From Tenodera sinensis (Eukaryota > Arthropoda > Insecta > Mantodea > Mantidae), in the NCBI GenBank assembly GCA_030765045.1, contig CM060967.1:147079751-147143750 (forward strand): a stretch of 64,000 nucleotides of DNA. The letters run 5' to 3'. A program made the translations under genes and the position numbers. Under the pieces are notes generated by a model. The model was not told the DNA's origin and made no database searches. It saw only the letters and a program-made list of their open reading frames with translations. Numbering within the stretch: the stretch's first letter is position 1; the number at the start of each line of letters is the position of its first letter. Below, piece after piece: positions 1 to 11,899 of the stretch.

Positions 1-253
1 TATAGCCAGAAAATTCAAAATATACATTTCATTTGTCATAAAAATATCTCAAACATGTGGCCTTTTAATAAAAATCGTCAGAGCCATTTTCAAGAAAATC
101 AAAATTTTCGAAAAATTTTCCATGTAAAGTGTAGTTTAAGGTGCAGCAATTCTCTTTAAAATCTTGTGTTGCATTCTTGATAGACATTAACCTTAAATAC
201 CAACTTTTGTTTTTAACCGACTTTTTGTTTTTGAGTTATTCTGTCCACAGACT

Positions 254-326
<73 letters not shown>

Positions 327-447
327 GCGCTTTTCTAAAAATGCTTTTATTAAACTCAGGGGGCCTCAAAACATATATTTCCGGTGAAATTTCGACATCG
401 AATTTTTGGGAGGAATACAATGCTTTACTAAACGTAGTAGAGAAAGC
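1..447 (+). mobile_element. AC-microsatellite element, forward copy cut by window edge
   Basis: Right half of the dispersed element (family H here). It contains the conserved block 'tatagccagaaaattcaaaa', the (AC)n core at 255-324, the segment 'tttccggtgaaat' and the terminal hairpin GCTTTACT...AGTAGAGAAAGC at 423-447. It matches 20802-21661 and 60633-61530 in the same orientation and 8727-9635 in reverse. The left end lies outside the window. No coding capacity is seen; the short ORFs here translate the microsatellite. Confidence 0.8.
255..324. repeat. (AC)n microsatellite, 70 bp
   Basis: Perfect dinucleotide run inside the family H element. Confidence 0.98.
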
Positions 448-2750
448 AATAAAAGGTTACAGAAATGTACAACTCAAAATTTGCTTTTGGGTAAAATATA
501 AATTAGTACAAAATTCTTATAGTAGACACTTTTATAAATTGTATTTATATTGTATCATATAATAATTTTATTTAAAAATATAGATCCACATGATCCATAT
601 CGTATAAACACTACAGTAAACCGTCAGAATATATTTGAATATTTTGCATTACATTATATTATGACATTAAAATATGTCGGCTTTTATGCATATCCTATAC
701 ACTGAATGTTTTTTTTTCAAAATCAAAGTCATTGCGAAATGGCCCGTCAATATCAATTATCAGAAGTTTTCAAGCTCTTTCTACACAATGGTGATTTCTG
801 TTTTTATATTGTGAATGCAACTAAACCCTCATTCAGTTATCTGTGTGCAGGGGAATAGTAACGGCGTATTCTAAGAGGAATTATTCACTCATCTTATTAA
901 CATGAATGAACTTCGCCAGCTCTTTGTAATTCTGTTGACTTAATTTTAAACGGCTAAGTTCTCGTATTTGTCGTGAATGTTAACAATACAGCTTCCCTGA
1001 TGATGACACGAAATAGTTCTTTCTTGCATTCTCGCACAAACTACATACAAATAAAGGAATTTTCCACTGATATAAGGTTTCCACGTTCATCAATTGTTTC
1101 TTTGGTACGTCTATTTTAGTACCAGGTTTTGTATCTTCTGTACGTGCAATTTTAGTTTCACTGGGACTAGAATATGTTCCCTTATCTTCCTTAAAATAAA
1201 TGTATCCATCATTTCTTAAAAAGCACACAGATACAGGTACATTTGGCAAGAATGAGTGAACCACGCAGACCAGATCAGAAATGAGTTACACTAGCACGGA
1301 GGGAAAGCAGCATATCGTTTGTTTCTGTAGCTGATTGTTATGCTTGCTGAAAGGTTGTGTTTATAGCCTCTATCGTTTGTTTCTGTGGCAGATTGTTGTC
1401 TCATTTTTGCGAATACATTCGTCACATTCTTCGACCTCAAATAGTAAAAAGTGACAAAAGCCACTGTAACTTAAACCCTGCTATACATTTCTTGCAATCC
1501 AGAATTCAAAGCCACCCTAATTTGCAAAACTAACTGGGTTTTATAACTATATTTTGGATAGTAAAGCAACAAAGCATCTGTTTTGTTCACTAAATAGGAG
1601 GATTTAGTTTCCACAAAATATCGAGAATGTTTAGGATCTTTTGCTTTTTTTAACAACATCCTTTGCCTAAACATAACCTTAAAAACTGTGCATTAGAATT
1701 TATACGATTAAAATCACTTCAGTGATTTATGTATGCTATAATTTCCAATGTCGACTTCTTCAAGCCGATATAACAAGCACTGTCCTTGTTTTAGAATCTT
1801 TAGTTTCAGAGCAATAGGAACCCGTTTACATCACTTCCGCCAACTTGCTTTGCTGAAAGCTGCTTTCAGCGCACTGTGGAGGAAAAATAGCGGAAATTGC
1901 TTTTTTTTGCGGAACTCAGTTACTCTGTTGATGACCCCCCAGGGTGTCGATGCATGGTTCCTTGCAGAACAGGTTGCTTTCTCTCATCTTTTTTCAGAAG
2001 CAAGTCATTACATATAAAGGAAATCCCTCATTAAACGAAAGTAAACCTGGTTAATATGCAGCTTTCATTAAATAAACTAGATCTTCAACTTTACGCTAAT
2101 CTGTGTTTTTGTTCAGATTCTAATGTTTTATATCGTGATAAACCGTTTCACGCTGTTTAATTCTCCAAATCAGGATTGGCCAACCTATCTAGAGCTTGAG
2201 CTAACAAAATGACTGAATTTTTTTAAGCAGCATTTAACTACATTTATATTCATAACCATTTTGAATCTGAACTAAAATATTACGTAACTATAAATAAAAT
2301 ATTCAGTAGATGTACCTTACGTTGATATATAAACATAATGTTTTCAGTCATTCGGTTATTCTTATTATTCATATTTTTATGTTTAAAGATCTTATAATGT
2401 TTACATTTCCTTTTTAAGTTGTTATAAATGAATCACATTGCACTTTAATAGAAATGTGCTTACTACACTATTTAATAAAAACCATCCAATGAATTTTGAA
2501 TACCTATAGGGTTAATGTGACTTTTCAACTTGTTTTGATTAAAGGAGTTCTCAATATTCGATATAATTTTTATGTACATACATAGAACAAGTATATTAGC
2601 AAAATAATATCTGTAATAGTTGAACGTTAGTTATTCTTAATAATGAGATAATAATTATAACTTCGGTTACTTTTAATACCACTTTATTTCCCTTCTCTAA
2701 AACTGAATCACAAAAAAAAAAAAAACAGTTCTATGGTTAACACAATTTAT
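448..2750. other. AT-rich stretch without recognised gene
   Basis: No exon, RNA gene or clear repeat is recognised. A 94-codon open frame on the minus strand (980-1264) and an 89-codon frame on plus (1748-2017) have no motif I can name and no splice or promoter context. A run of A lies at 2712-2725. Confidence 0.5.
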
Positions 2751-2754
2751 AATT

Positions 2755-3260
2755 CGTCGTGACCTTGCAGCTAACAGTTGCTCTATTCCTCTAGTAACCT
2801 TGCCACAAATACTGCTCACAGATTTATTACACTCTCTCTCTCGCAAACAACTGGCTCCAACGATACACTCACTAAAAATTGGCTTCTCTGTAACACTAAC
2901 TAACCTGACCGTCCCAACTCAGTCATGTAAGCCAGGTAAATAACCGGCGAATTCTCTGGAAATGGAACTTTCTAGAAGCTTCCCGCAAAAAGCACGTGGG
3001 TAGCTTCTAGAACCGCGTGCAATCTAGTCTTTGTTCTGGCGTTCCATTGTCATCGGACCGTGTGTTCACAAGTAATGGTGTGAGGTAACTAATACCGAGT
3101 TTCCCTTTGAACAGCGGCTGCCGGCCAGCGTCACACTAGCATTCATGGCAGCAAAAGGTTTGCTCACAAATGCACGTGGATCCAAATCTGCTCATGAACC
3201 CTAGTTACACCAAGATTGCACTTCAAGAAATAGGTCTGACGGTATATTGATCCAAATTAG
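2755..3260. promoter_or_regulatory. GC-richer segment with heat-shock-element-like motifs
   Basis: This block is visibly richer in G+C than its surroundings. Positions 2965-2982 read GAActTTCtaGAAgcTTC, four perfectly alternating GAA/TTC pentamer cores with 2-bp spacing, the ideal heat-shock factor binding pattern. A second pair, TTCtaGAA, lies at 3005-3012. No TATA box or downstream coding exon is seen. It may be a piece of an LTR or another transposable promoter, as the solo LTR at 18123-18740 carries a similar AGAAGCTTCTAG. Function is inferred from motif only. Confidence 0.45.
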
Positions 3261-3489
3261 GAGAAAGGGTGGTTCACAATGCTCTTTAAACTTAGTACAG
3301 CATTTGTAAGGTTGGAAAGTATTAATGAATCTCAAACTTTGAAACGCAAAATGGGTTTGTGATTATGTTATTATTTTTAGATTCGAAAAAGGAAGACTTT
3401 GAAATGATAAATATGTTCATATCGATTCTTGACTGTCGGCGGACTATTCTTGATGAGCCATTTCTTGACCCGCAGGTATAGAATCCGTC

Positions 3490-3752
3490 ACCTTTGCTCT
3501 AAATGGCTTATTGAATGATTGAATTTTATAGCGTATATTCTCCTGCCACAACCCTGAAACGACCAAGCCCAAGAAGGGGCAAGTGAAATGAAACGTAAGA
3601 CGAAATGAAAGGACTGAGAATTCAGTGATGTAATTGACCTTCCCAGCATTCGCCGAGCAAAATCCGGTAAAAGCCCCGAAAACCCATCGGTCACGGAAAT
3701 TGAACCCACGACCTCCCTAATGCGAGAACACGCGCTACCACGAGAGAACATT
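3490..3752 (-). mobile_element. tRNA-derived SINE (family 3), minus strand
   Basis: Read on the minus strand, it starts near 'tctcgtggtagcgcgtgttc' (A-box-like), then 'ggtcgtgggttcaatttccg' (B box), then a non-tRNA body containing 'cgaatgctggg', a block shared with the SINE at 58455-58608. A possible imperfect target-site duplication (tgctctaaatg near 3496, tgctctcatg near 3754) flanks it. Confidence 0.65.
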
Positions 3753-3890
3753 TTCTGCTCTCATGCACTTTTTTTTTCAAACTATGAAATACTATGAAAT
3801 ATTTGCTATGTGTTTAGGTATATAATTTTATTTTTAGAGGCAAACTTTTATGCACCGTTAAACTTCATTAATATTTAGAAAGATCTATGA

Positions 3891-4054
<164 letters not shown>

Positions 4055-4098
4055 GCAAGGTATAGGCCTGACGACTGTTCCGCCCTCAATTAAACATT

Positions 4099-4417
4099 AA
4101 AAAAGTAAACCCCAGCGCAATAGCCCATGAAGGGCCAAGGCTTGCCGCCCAGCCGCTACGTCCCCCACCTCTACCCACTACGGACGTCATTGGTGGGGTG
4201 CAATACTAGAGGGTGGAACGTGGTCAGCGCTCCGAGCCCTCCCAGTCAGTTATGTGGCCTTCTCCACCTGGAGCCGCTACTTCTCCATCAAGTAGCTCCT
4301 TAATTGGCCCCCCGGGACCTAACGAAGCTGAGTGCACCCCGTTCCAGACCTTCCAGCAGGGGAAAAGTCCTCATGCCAGTACCCGGGATCAAACCAACTG
4401 CGCTATGGAGGCGGTCC
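4099..4417 (-). mobile_element. tRNA-derived SINE (family 1), minus strand, with perfect 11-bp TSD
   Basis: Near full-length copy. On the minus strand the tRNA-like head comes first (B-box-like GGTTTGATCCCGGGT near 4382-4396). The body contains CTCAGCTTCGTTAGGTCCC, a block shared with the copies at 38534 and 46390. The end reads GGGGTTTACTTTTTT. Perfect direct repeats AATTAAACATT at 4088-4098 and 4418-4428 are the target-site duplication, proving retroposition into this site. Confidence 0.92.
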
Positions 4418-4429
4418 AATTAAACATTA

Positions 4430-5125
4430 TTTGAGGAAAATTAGTAGTAGGTAATAATAATGTCCCCTGACCGCGTTACAAGCGCTGTGCAGGGTTAGAT
4501 TTATGGTGGGCTGCTCAGTCTCTTGCAAAATATATGTACATTCTTAATAAATTATGATTGCGTTACCAAAGGAAACTAACTATTGTAGTCAACCTTTCCA
4601 AGTGAACACTTAAGCTGCTATATTTTGGTAGAATATCAAATTTACTACAATTTAAAACTAAACCAAGCACAACTATATCTAATGTCATTGTTTCCAAATA
4701 TCTGAGTGGGAACCTGTTTTGTCCAGCAGCCCAGCTCTCCTTGCGACATACCTACGTCTCTGATATTACACAAAGAAAGTTTCTTAACTGTTCGTGAGTG
4801 TGTGTACATTTCCTTACTGAAGCGCTTTGCTAATTCTCACTTCAAGATAGCGATCTAGTAGGCATGTTCATTAATTTTCACGGTCTGCTCGGCGCTTTCA
4901 GAAATCAACTGTACCAGTAATGCGTACAGCTCGATGACTGTTGCATCTCTCATGCTTGACGAATCAGAAAGTAAATAACAGAGAACGTGGATTTCAGAAA
5001 TGCACCGTTAGAACTTTTCTCCATTCACTTTCTGTGCCGGTGTGGATTGTTGTTATCGTTCGTTCATAGCTATAGAAAACCTTGATAGTGGCTGTTTTGA
5101 TTATTCATATGTAATTTTTGCCACG
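4430..5125. other. No gene recognised
   Basis: AT-rich unique-looking DNA; nothing coding or structural stands out. Confidence 0.5.
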
Positions 5126-5126
5126 G

Positions 5127-5775
5127 TATTTACTTTTCACTTTTGAAGGATTTTCCACTTGTCAGTAGTTGCCCTGTATTTCCATATTTCTCGTTCAACC
5201 CAATCCCCGTGTTGTAGGTTTCTCTCTCTCTCAACATCTGGTTAAGATTAAATTTATATGGAGCCATTGGTCTTTCCTTCTTCCTCCTTCCATGCAGCGA
5301 CCATTCCAGAAATGTCCTGAGGCGTCTCTCCTTGTCCATTTGGTTGACATGTCCATAGCATTGTAACATCCTACGTTCAATCCTTACTTTAACTGATTTC
5401 TCCATTTCTATCATCTATCTTATCTCCACACTTCTCTTCTGTTTCTTTCTTTTTTCAAGTCTTGATATTCTCGCTCCTCTACGAATTCCAACCATCTCCA
5501 CTACTTGTATGTTTTGTTTTCTTTCAATTAAGGTCTACCCTTCGGCTTCATTAGTTGATAGATTCTAAAACTGTTAGGAGAATTTTCTTTGTCTACTAAT
5601 ATTTCTGCTCTATAAAACTCCATTCAGCATTTTAATTGCTCCTTTTCATGAACTACGGATCCTAAGTATTTAAACTGTTTAACTCCCTTAATAGTAACTT
5701 GTGTTAATGCCCTTTCCCCCATTTCCAATCACTAAACATTCTGTTTTATTCATATTAATTCTCGTCCCTCCAATA
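5127..5775 (-). pseudogene. Degenerate RTE-like LINE, 3' end of pol (minus strand)
   Basis: A minus-strand frame at 5130-5414 contains RRMLQCYGHVNQMDKERRLR followed by a Gly-Arg-Arg-Lys-Lys-Glu-Arg-Pro stretch. This is the 'W/YGHV-RM ... GRRKRGRP' signature found after the reverse transcriptase domain of arthropod RTE-like retrotransposons. Upstream DNA to about 5775 back-translates in broken frames to the post-RT region. Frameshifts and stops show it is dead. Assignment to RTE is from remembered motif pattern, not a search. Confidence 0.65.
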
Positions 5776-5779
5776 AGAA

Positions 5780-6600
5780 TCCAAATATAATGAATATCTT
5801 GATTATTTAGGTATTAACTTATTGTAGAAGGCTTATTATTTATTTACATAATTATTTGATAAATAAAAGGTAGTAATATTAATACATTTAAAACAAGTAC
5901 GGAATATGTAGCATTGCTTACATTTTCGGCATAGTTTTCCTAATATATTACCTATGATAAAATAGTTATTTAAGAAACATATGAGTAGTTGTGAGGAATT
6001 CTGGAATTATTGGAAGCGAGAAAGCTGATCAGATACGAGTACCAAAGCTTGCTGGCAAATTCAACCTGGAATGTAGCTATTCGTTATGTTCAAATTGACA
6101 TTTAAAACATGTTCTAAATAAAGAAATAGTGGATAAGTGGAATAATCTCTTGTTAAGCAGCTTAAATGTACAACCAACAGGAAATTTATTGTTTCCTTGT
6201 TTTTTGATCTTGTAAGTATTTAACATCAAATTATGTTCCTACCCAATATATTACTGAATACAAAAGTTTAAAAGTTATCTACAACTTTTGCATAAATCAT
6301 TAGATGGTTTCATTTCTAAATGTGAAATGACAAAAGAAATAACACTGCACCTGTTGTTCCTGTGCAACATATCAGAAAATACTCTACCAGGACATTTCTA
6401 CCATTGAAAAATCAATTATTCGCAACCATTGACAAAATTAATCACTAAATCATATTGCACCTCTCTTTTATGTCCTTTGTATCCGGAATTTGTTCATTTA
6501 TTTAATTTTTTATAAAAACTTTGTTTGATTTTGTGTAGTGTATTTAAAACCCTAATACCTATGCAATTTGGTGAATAGGCTTTAAAAATAGTATTCGAAT
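5780..6600. other. No gene recognised
   Basis: AT-rich; no exon, RNA gene or repeat family recognised by eye. Confidence 0.5.
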
Positions 6601-6643
6601 TAATAATAATAATAATAGATAATAAGAATAAGAATAAGAATAA

Positions 6644-6716
<73 letters not shown>
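6601..6716. repeat. (AAT)n array with internal (AATAAG)n
   Basis: Trinucleotide array whose 5' part holds several AAGAAT hexamer units, a variant that has itself expanded. Confidence 0.95.
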
Positions 6717-6718
<2 letters not shown>

Positions 6719-7109
6719 AGTTAATTTGGTTGTTAAAAGATAACATAATTGGTGCAATACAACTGCAGAAACACAAGAACTGTAGTAAAGCTAATTATAA
6801 GTAGTTGATTCTGCAATTTACTCTCGTTAGTCTGTCTAATAGAGCATTTCTTCGTTCTTTTTTCTCTAACTCTTCTCTTCGCAACCTTCACGAGGATCAC
6901 GAAATGCCCATGAAGTGAGTTCTACAGTGAAAGTGATAGAAATACATACAGAGCAAAAGATAGTCTAGTATTTGTAAGTTTTAGACGAAAACAACCGAAG
7001 CTCTAATACTCCATTATACATGACTATTTCTCAAATATTCAGAAAAAACCGCAAGGACAAAAGTTAGCATCATTTTCTATTCATAGCTCAAACGATCAAT
7101 AAATAAAAC

Positions 7110-7165
7110 TATCAATCATATTTTTCTGCTTAAGGAAGATCCTTCGCTGTTAACCCTACCATTGT

Positions 7166-7206
<41 letters not shown>

Positions 7207-7615
7207 CTTTCCCCGCTTCCCTCTTCATCTACCCATGGATCTTTTCTGCTATGAAATTGTTTTCGAACTCGCAAATCTTCAGTGCATCTCTTAGTAAACA
7301 GTTTCTTCTCATCCAATATCCAAACCAAATGTCTTTCCTCTTTTTGATCAATTTGTTCTTCCTTGCCCATTCTTTCTAAAACAGCTTCATTACCCATATT
7401 TACTATTCATTTTAAACGCTCTGGTCTTCATCTTAGCCACATTTAAAGCGCTTACAGTCGTACAGCTCACTGCTGCAACGCCAAAACATACCACACCCAA
7501 GACAAACCGCTTCATTAATACCTTCCTTCCTTCTTTCTTCAAGGTTTTTACAGAAGTTGTGTTGCTGCTAAAAGCTTTCTTTACATTGCTATCCTCCGTT
7601 ATTAGTACCAGAAAT
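7110..7615 (-). pseudogene. Degenerate LINE pol fragment (minus strand), split by poly(T)
   Basis: On the minus strand, one frame reads ITEDSNVKKAF...LMKRFVLGVVCFGV and, after a frameshift, NEAVLERMGKEEQ. These resemble the 'K-YLG-LI-ED ... L-KR-V---VWSV-LYG ... NEEVLRR-GEER' region downstream of the RT catalytic core in arthropod non-LTR retrotransposons. A pure T run of about 39 bp (7168-7206) lies within it. Stops and shifts indicate a dead copy. Confidence 0.5.
7168..7206. repeat. Poly(T) tract, about 39 bp
   Basis: Homopolymer run, on the plus strand. Confidence 0.97.
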
Positions 7616-7750
7616 GGAGTGATGATCTACATGTTGCAGCAAAATCATTGTTTTGTATTATTAAAAAGTTATATAAATCAGTAAACATTTAAGGCTTAAC
7701 CTTAAACAAAATGTCAGAAAAACTATTCTAAAGGATTTTCATAAAAATAA

Positions 7751-7753
<3 letters not shown>

Positions 7754-7784
<31 letters not shown>
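7754..7784. repeat. Poly(T) tract, about 31 bp
   Basis: Homopolymer run, possibly the tail of an unrecognised minus-strand retroposon. Confidence 0.95.
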
Positions 7785-7786
<2 letters not shown>

Positions 7787-8725
7787 TTTTATTTCCCTAT
7801 TACATTACTAGGAAATGATAATTATGATATATTAAATTGCAAAGACTTGGTTCTACATAAGAAGTTTCATTCAAATAGGTCTAGTTCTGTTTCATTATGC
7901 ACATATGCTTTTCTTCACCGTTTAAATTTAACAACTACAATACATATTTTAACTACAGTTTCATGTTAAAGTATGGATCCTTAAGATGAAAATACCACAA
8001 GAGATATAATGCATATCTATCGAACTTCAGTATATTTTTAACTGAAAACTCCGTAGTGACTTTTTTAACTGAAACGTATTCCTTTACGAGTAATTTATTC
8101 TTAAAGAATGAATTTATCAAACCAAATAGAGCTCATATATAAGGAAACTAAATGTATAGAAACAATCTTCCTCGATATTAATTACATCCTGTCATTTTCT
8201 TATCTGAAGGAATCAGTTCGACCATTAATTCAACGAATTCTATGATTGAGGCACCTTCTGGATTTTTCCATTGCCATGAGAATGTTGTACCCAGTGGTTT
8301 TAGCACCAAAGTACTACAGGGTCAAATCATCAGTTGTTTTCACCGTCCAATTGATTGTATGTGAAATGTTCATTAAAGATCCTAGCATTACAAAATACAT
8401 GAAAAGTGTTCACTTCTCCAAATGAGGTGGTATCTGTATACTGGAGAAGATCCCATGTCTGAAGAATATCGCCATAATCCACGCGTGTACAAGGGAGACC
8501 GGATTTTGAAAGAAACCAGTTTTACTGAAGGCTACAGAAACCTTGTTTTCTTACGTATTAATGAGAACTGCTTTTCATCCTTCAGAGTGAACTATCTGGA
8601 AAATGTTTACTGTGATCAAAATAGGTCTAGCTCTGGTCCTTTATATCTAATATCGTTGACTTTATAGGAATTTTACCTTTCAGTGATGCTATTAAATTAT
8701 TTTGTAAGAATCCCTTCCTTTTTAT
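7785..8725. other. No gene recognised
   Basis: AT-rich; an 81-codon frame at 8422-8667 has no identifiable motif. Confidence 0.5.
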
Positions 8726-8726
8726 T

Positions 8727-8876
8727 ACTTTCTCTATTGGTAAGTAGGGGAAGTATTGTATTCCACACAAAAATTCGATGTTGAGATTTCACCGGAAATA
8801 TTATATGTTTTGAGAATCCCTGAATCCAAAAAAAAGTATTTTTATAAAAAGGTCCGTGTGTGTGTGCGTGTGTACG

Positions 8877-8907
<31 letters not shown>

Positions 8908-9635
8908 ATGTGTGTGTGTGTGTGTGTTTTTCTGTCTGTGTCAGTCTGTGGAGCATAACTCAAAAATGAAAACTAGTTTAAAAACCAAAGTTGGTATTTA
9001 AGTTTAATGTCTTTCAAGGATGCAACACGAAGATTTTGAAGAAAATATCCTCACTCTAAACTACCCTTTACATGGAAAATTTTTCGAAAATTTTTATTTT
9101 CTTGAAAATGGCTCTAACGATTTTGATCAAAATGCCATGTGTTTAAGATATTTTTATGCCAAATGAAATGTATATCTTGAATTTTCTGGCTATAGCCCCT
9201 GTAGTCGTATTTACAACTTTTGTATAACTGCTAAACCGTTAGAGATAGACCAAACCATACTATACAAAAATGTAGATCTTGCCAAAATACACAATTTATG
9301 TCTAAATAAATTTTCTTGTATGGTTAACCATTTCGGAGATTTTCCTTGTTATGTGTGTGAGTTTCGGAAAACTTAAAACTTTCGTAAAATGGGTCATCGT
9401 TGTTCATTTTTTATATGGTAAGTGTGCAAAGAGAACAGAATCTCAAAGCTTTAGAAGATTTGACTATCGCACAAAGCCTACTGTATTCCAATATTCCCCT
9501 TGCACCTACAAGGAAATAAGCCATAAGATAATTTGTACAAATGTTTATCTTAGCTAACACGAAGATATAGGAGTAAGAGTTTTTAAGAATGGTTAGTACA
9601 AGAGTAGAGAAAGTCATGTGAGTGCAACACATCAG
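8727..9635 (-). mobile_element. AC-microsatellite element (family H), full-length reverse copy
   Basis: A 909-bp copy. On the plus strand it begins ACTTTCTCTATTGG (terminal hairpin with TAGGGGAAGT) and continues with 'aaaattcgatgttgagattt'. The GT/GTGC core lies at about 8852-8927. The blocks 'ggctatagcccctgtagtc' and 'tagatcttgcc' follow, and it ends GTAGAGAAAGTCATGTGAGTG...CATCAG then ATTTTT. It has no transposase. This is the best complete reference copy in the window. Confidence 0.88.
8852..8927. repeat. Compound GT/GTGC microsatellite
   Basis: The core of this family H copy has converted from (GT)n to a run of GTGC tetramers (about 8874-8906) before returning to (GT)n. Confidence 0.95.
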
Positions 9636-9644
9636 ATTTTTTTT

Positions 9645-10075
9645 CATACTATGTTCTGTACTACGTTTTAATTGCCTCTATTTATTTCCCGTGTCGTTTA
9701 CTTTCATTTTTCTTACCGTTTTGCGTACTATAAATATACCATACAATGCAATTTGTAACCTAACTTAATCAAATATTCACAGAAACTCATGGAGAATGAA
9801 CTACAACTAAGTGTGCAGTTTTTGTTGCACATTTAAATTGTTAAGATACGATATAATAATTAATCCCACCACTGAGGATACATTTTTAAATAAATTATAC
9901 TTAAATACATACATGTTTTTCTTAAATAAGCAGGAAATAACATTTCTGTATGTCGTTTTGGTGTGTTAGTGCGCAGTGTTATTTTTATTTTTTCAAAATT
10001 GCGATTTCTCCATCACAATTAAACGTCACCTTGCGTTTTTTGATAATGGTATGTGAAGTCGAAGTAGTCTTGGTT
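9645..10075. other. No gene recognised
   Basis: AT-rich spacer between two copies of family H. Confidence 0.45.
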
Positions 10076-10079
10076 TTGA

Positions 10080-10455
10080 ATGGCATGTGTATAATTAGTA
10101 AACCATAGGATATGGACAAAATCTTACTATGCAAAAAATATAGATCTCGTTTAAGCACACAATGTATCTATGCATCTCAAGATATTCCTTATCATTGCTT
10201 CGAAGCTTTAAATACTTAGGTGTATTTTTCTCGGATGAAAAGTCGCTATTTATTTTTTATCGTAGTCATGCAAAGAGCATGGAATTTCAAAGAAATCGCG
10301 TTGCGACTCGCTTTTAAAAAACCTCTATCGTTTTAGCCTACTGTGATTTTATCTAAAATGTGAAATGAAAGTTTATCTCGATTAACAAGGAATACCTAGA
10401 AGAAATGTTGCAGACGAATGGGTAGAGCAAGTCACATGAGTAAAACATGTTTCAT
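10080..10455 (-). mobile_element. Divergent partial copy of family H (reverse)
   Basis: Keeps the order of blocks seen in 8727-9635: 'agtaaaccata', 'tagatctcg', 'atattccttatcattg', 'gcaaagagcatggaatttcaaa', 'tagcctactgtg', then an A-rich 'aacaaggaatacc' and an end resembling CACATGAG...CATG. Strong divergence indicates an old insertion. Confidence 0.55.
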
Positions 10456-10459
10456 TCAG

Positions 10460-11685
10460 GAAAATCTTGACAAAAGTTTTACGTGGTTAAACTTACCAGC
10501 GGACCATAAAATATATCCTTATTTAAAATCTGGCGACGTGAGAAGTTCTTTTTGTGTAGGTATTAGTTTTTATGATTTATTACTTGACCCGAAGAGGTTA
10601 ACCAAAAGATCACTAGACGGCTAATTAACTTCAACTCCAGCATCGCAAAGGACTACCTTATGATGTTCACATTCTCTGTCTGGAAGACCTATTGTTAATT
10701 CGTTACAGAATGATGCAAAGTAATAATCGGTCATTTACTTTTAGGAAAGTTTAGTGACTGCTACAGGAGAACTTATACGAATTCAATGTCCTTTCTTTCG
10801 TAGGTTTGCTAAAAACATCATAAATGTTGGGTTTAATTCCTTTAGCTAACCTTAAAGATCTTAATTTCCATTACTTATTTGCAACTTTTAGACAGCGGAA
10901 TGTTATCCAGAAATACCCAACTCCAAGTCAATAAAACAGAAAGGTAAAATAACTTTCAGCTATTGTGTAAGACTGGAATCTGTTTTGGGACTTTCCAACA
11001 CTTACCTAATGACAACACTCAGCCAGTTTGATGCTTGAAACTTAGTGCTATTTAAATTCCAATCTAGCTTTTGTAACTTCACTGTATGTTACAGTGTTTT
11101 ACTGTGACTTTAAGCCTCTGCTACACAGTTGATGCTAGTTATCAAATGGCACAAGCCACTACATACACAATGGCATATATATGTGAACTAAAGTTAATAA
11201 TTTAATTCAATTAATAACTTAGTGTTGAGTTTTCATCATACTTTCTACGGTAAGATATACTTCCTGCTGTTCCTCATGATTTGCTCTACCATTGAGAGTT
11301 TTCTAAGGTAGATAGCAATGTATACTGTGTAGTTAAAGTTTCCAAAATCGACTGTAGAACTAGCATAGCTCTCTGGATGGTATCGGTCTTTATCTTCTTT
11401 TCTTTTTGGCTGTTCCATAAACCTATTTTTACTGAGTGACCAACCTTCATTTGTCACAACACACAAATCAGCTGTTAGCGAGCGACAAGGACATATCTGA
11501 TGCTTACCATGTTGTGTAAAATCAATAATTTTAAGAACTTTTTGATTCACCTGGTATTATTATCCTTATAGTTTTGTTTCAAACATAAAAACTAGTTTAA
11601 TGTCACTTTATGTCTTTAATCTTCATTGCTCTTATTTGATTTTAAAGTAAATTTTATATACCTTGTGTTTCCAAATTAATTTCTC
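10460..11685. other. No gene recognised
   Basis: Contains a 101-codon minus-strand frame (11245-11550) with no motif I recognise and no splice context. Otherwise AT-rich single-copy-looking DNA. Confidence 0.45.
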
Positions 11686-11899
11686 AACTATTTAATGGAT
11701 ACAATAAAAGTCCAGCTCCATAGGTTAGTTTTAGGCTTGGGGTTGGTTGTCAAAGCTCTAAGCACCTTGACTGTTACTGATCTATTGTGCATCGCTTACT
11801 TTTCTAGTCTTGCAGAATACCTATAGTCTTTATAAAGAAGGCTAACTTCCTTACTTAAACCTTATGAATTCGTGCAATTGCATAAACCCTCGATGGAAT

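Noticed and set aside
4213..4434. 73-codon plus-strand frame
   Set aside because: Antisense translation of a family 1 SINE.
7116..7397. Lys-rich C-terminal protein
   Set aside because: The poly-Lys is the translated poly(T) tract; the rest fits a decayed LINE.
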